This document shows positions 51,744-52,086 of a stretch of 52,086 nucleotides of DNA, one piece after another. Position 1 is the first letter of the stretch. Each line of letters begins with the position of its first letter. The notes beneath the pieces were generated by a model that did no database searches, was not told where the DNA came from, and saw only the letters and a list, made by a program, of their open reading frames with translations. The position numbers and the translations under genes were made by a program. Source of the stretch: Levilactobacillus fujinensis (GTDB taxonomy: Bacteria > Bacillota > Bacilli > Lactobacillales > Lactobacillaceae); assembly GCF_003946335.1 (NCBI RefSeq), contig NZ_RHNX01000023.1:1-52086 (forward strand). The letters run 5' to 3'.

Positions 51744-52060
51744 CTGAAGGTTGAAAGTCCCAAAACACTCATTATGACTGTTGTCACAACGACACTGGGT
51801 CTAAAATTAGGCAATGTTGTCCAACCATCGCCTTACCGGCCGGCAGATGTAGTTAGTCTGAGTAACATGGATCATGTCGCTAGGAACGCTGTTGAATTAT
51901 GCTTAAACTTTAGCCGCCACTTGGGATTCAGTGATTGGAGTTGACGCGCACAATCAAAACCGGAGGCGGCCAGGGATGCAGCTAGCCGTGTCGACAATGT
52001 TAGTCGGCGTTTTGAAGTGCAAGCAAAATGTTAGACACTTTTCTAACCTAGGCAACTAGC
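51744..52060 (-). mobile_element. Element A copy 12 (junction region deleted; extends to near the window end)
   Basis: Reverse orientation. It starts with the intact right end CTGAAGGTTGAAAG and continues through TCGCCTTACCGGCCGGCAGA. It then jumps directly to GTAGTTAGTCTGAG, so the three-way-junction region is removed precisely. The ORF region follows (GTTGACGCGCACAATCAAAA corresponds to IEIDEHNQ). The left end becomes hard to follow near 52060. Confidence 0.8.
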
Positions 52061-52086
52061 ATCTTCTGACAATACTCGACTGGGGT

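Noticed and set aside
9363-52060. Element A copies as a CRISPR array
   Set aside because: Copies are hundreds to thousands of bases apart, vary in length and orientation, and there are no cas genes.

Overview
The window looks like a chromosomal segment of a lactic acid bacterium (family Lactobacillaceae, GC near 48-50 %, Levilactobacillus or Lactiplantibacillus type). This rests on gene content: lipoteichoic and wall teichoic acid genes, ptsHI, a CtsR-controlled clpE, a C69 dipeptidase, an NADH oxidase of the Cys42 type, a WxL/L-type-lectin surface protein and a gluconate operon. I cannot name the species from sequence alone. There are no phage genes, no transposase and no CRISPR array; most genes are ordinary core genes.

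Layout. 1-778: AT-rich DNA without a convincing gene. 779-6547 (minus): lipoteichoic acid locus, with two GT4 glycolipid glycosyltransferases, a YbhN-type membrane protein and a YkuJ-like protein in one unit, then ltaS with its own promoter. 6815-9184 (minus): ptsI, ptsH and a small unknown gene. 9765-11999 (plus): clpE behind a CIRCE-like site and a CtsR box. 12268-13341: MucBP-like/SH3-like protein without a signal peptide. 13430-16033: P-type cation ATPase. 16476-17909: dipeptidase. 18253-19611: NADH oxidase. 20435-22561: WxL-lectin surface protein. 23048-24625: prfC. 24904-25464: small membrane protein. 25598-29005 (minus): tagD, an unrecognised gene and a TagF/TagB-type polymerase. 29130-34060: AI-2E family exporter, Ntdp phosphatase, YdeI-like protein, serine hydrolase and recX. 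34476-34940: flavodoxin. 35058-37956 (minus): wecB, a NERD-domain gene and a YihY protein, overlapping or tightly spaced. 38646-39587: GT2 membrane glycosyltransferase. 39714-41069: first gluconate permease. 41229-45291: uspA, tRNA-Arg(CCU), DEAD-box helicase, Gfo/Idh oxidoreductase and a DUF4828-like protein. 45792-46550: membrane-anchored GH25-like protein that appears catalytically dead. 46630-51671: rpiR regulator divergent from gnd-gntK-gntP.

The feature that ordinary annotation would miss is a dispersed intergenic repeat, called element A here. There are at least 12 copies, whole or partial, in 52 kb, all outside genes. The full copy (19822-20270, 449 bp) has imperfect terminal inverted repeats and a 7-bp target duplication. 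It has inserted into a second repeat, element B, whose uninterrupted copy at 45568-45768 gives the empty site. Another A copy (22768-23040) has its own 7-bp duplication of nearly the same target (TTTAAGC against TTTACGC). The middle of element A can fold into a three-way junction closed by an 18-bp stem. Element B has 9-bp terminal inverted repeats and carries a 21-bp hairpin that resembles an intrinsic terminator.

Other points of note: two gluconate permease paralogues 9 kb apart whose control regions share an inverted repeat (TGWAAA-N3-TTTWCA); a probable ATC start codon for the RpiR regulator; a 20-codon leader ORF with a strong, hairpin-embedded ribosome binding site before wecB; and 12-bp direct repeats around the glycolipid operon promoter.
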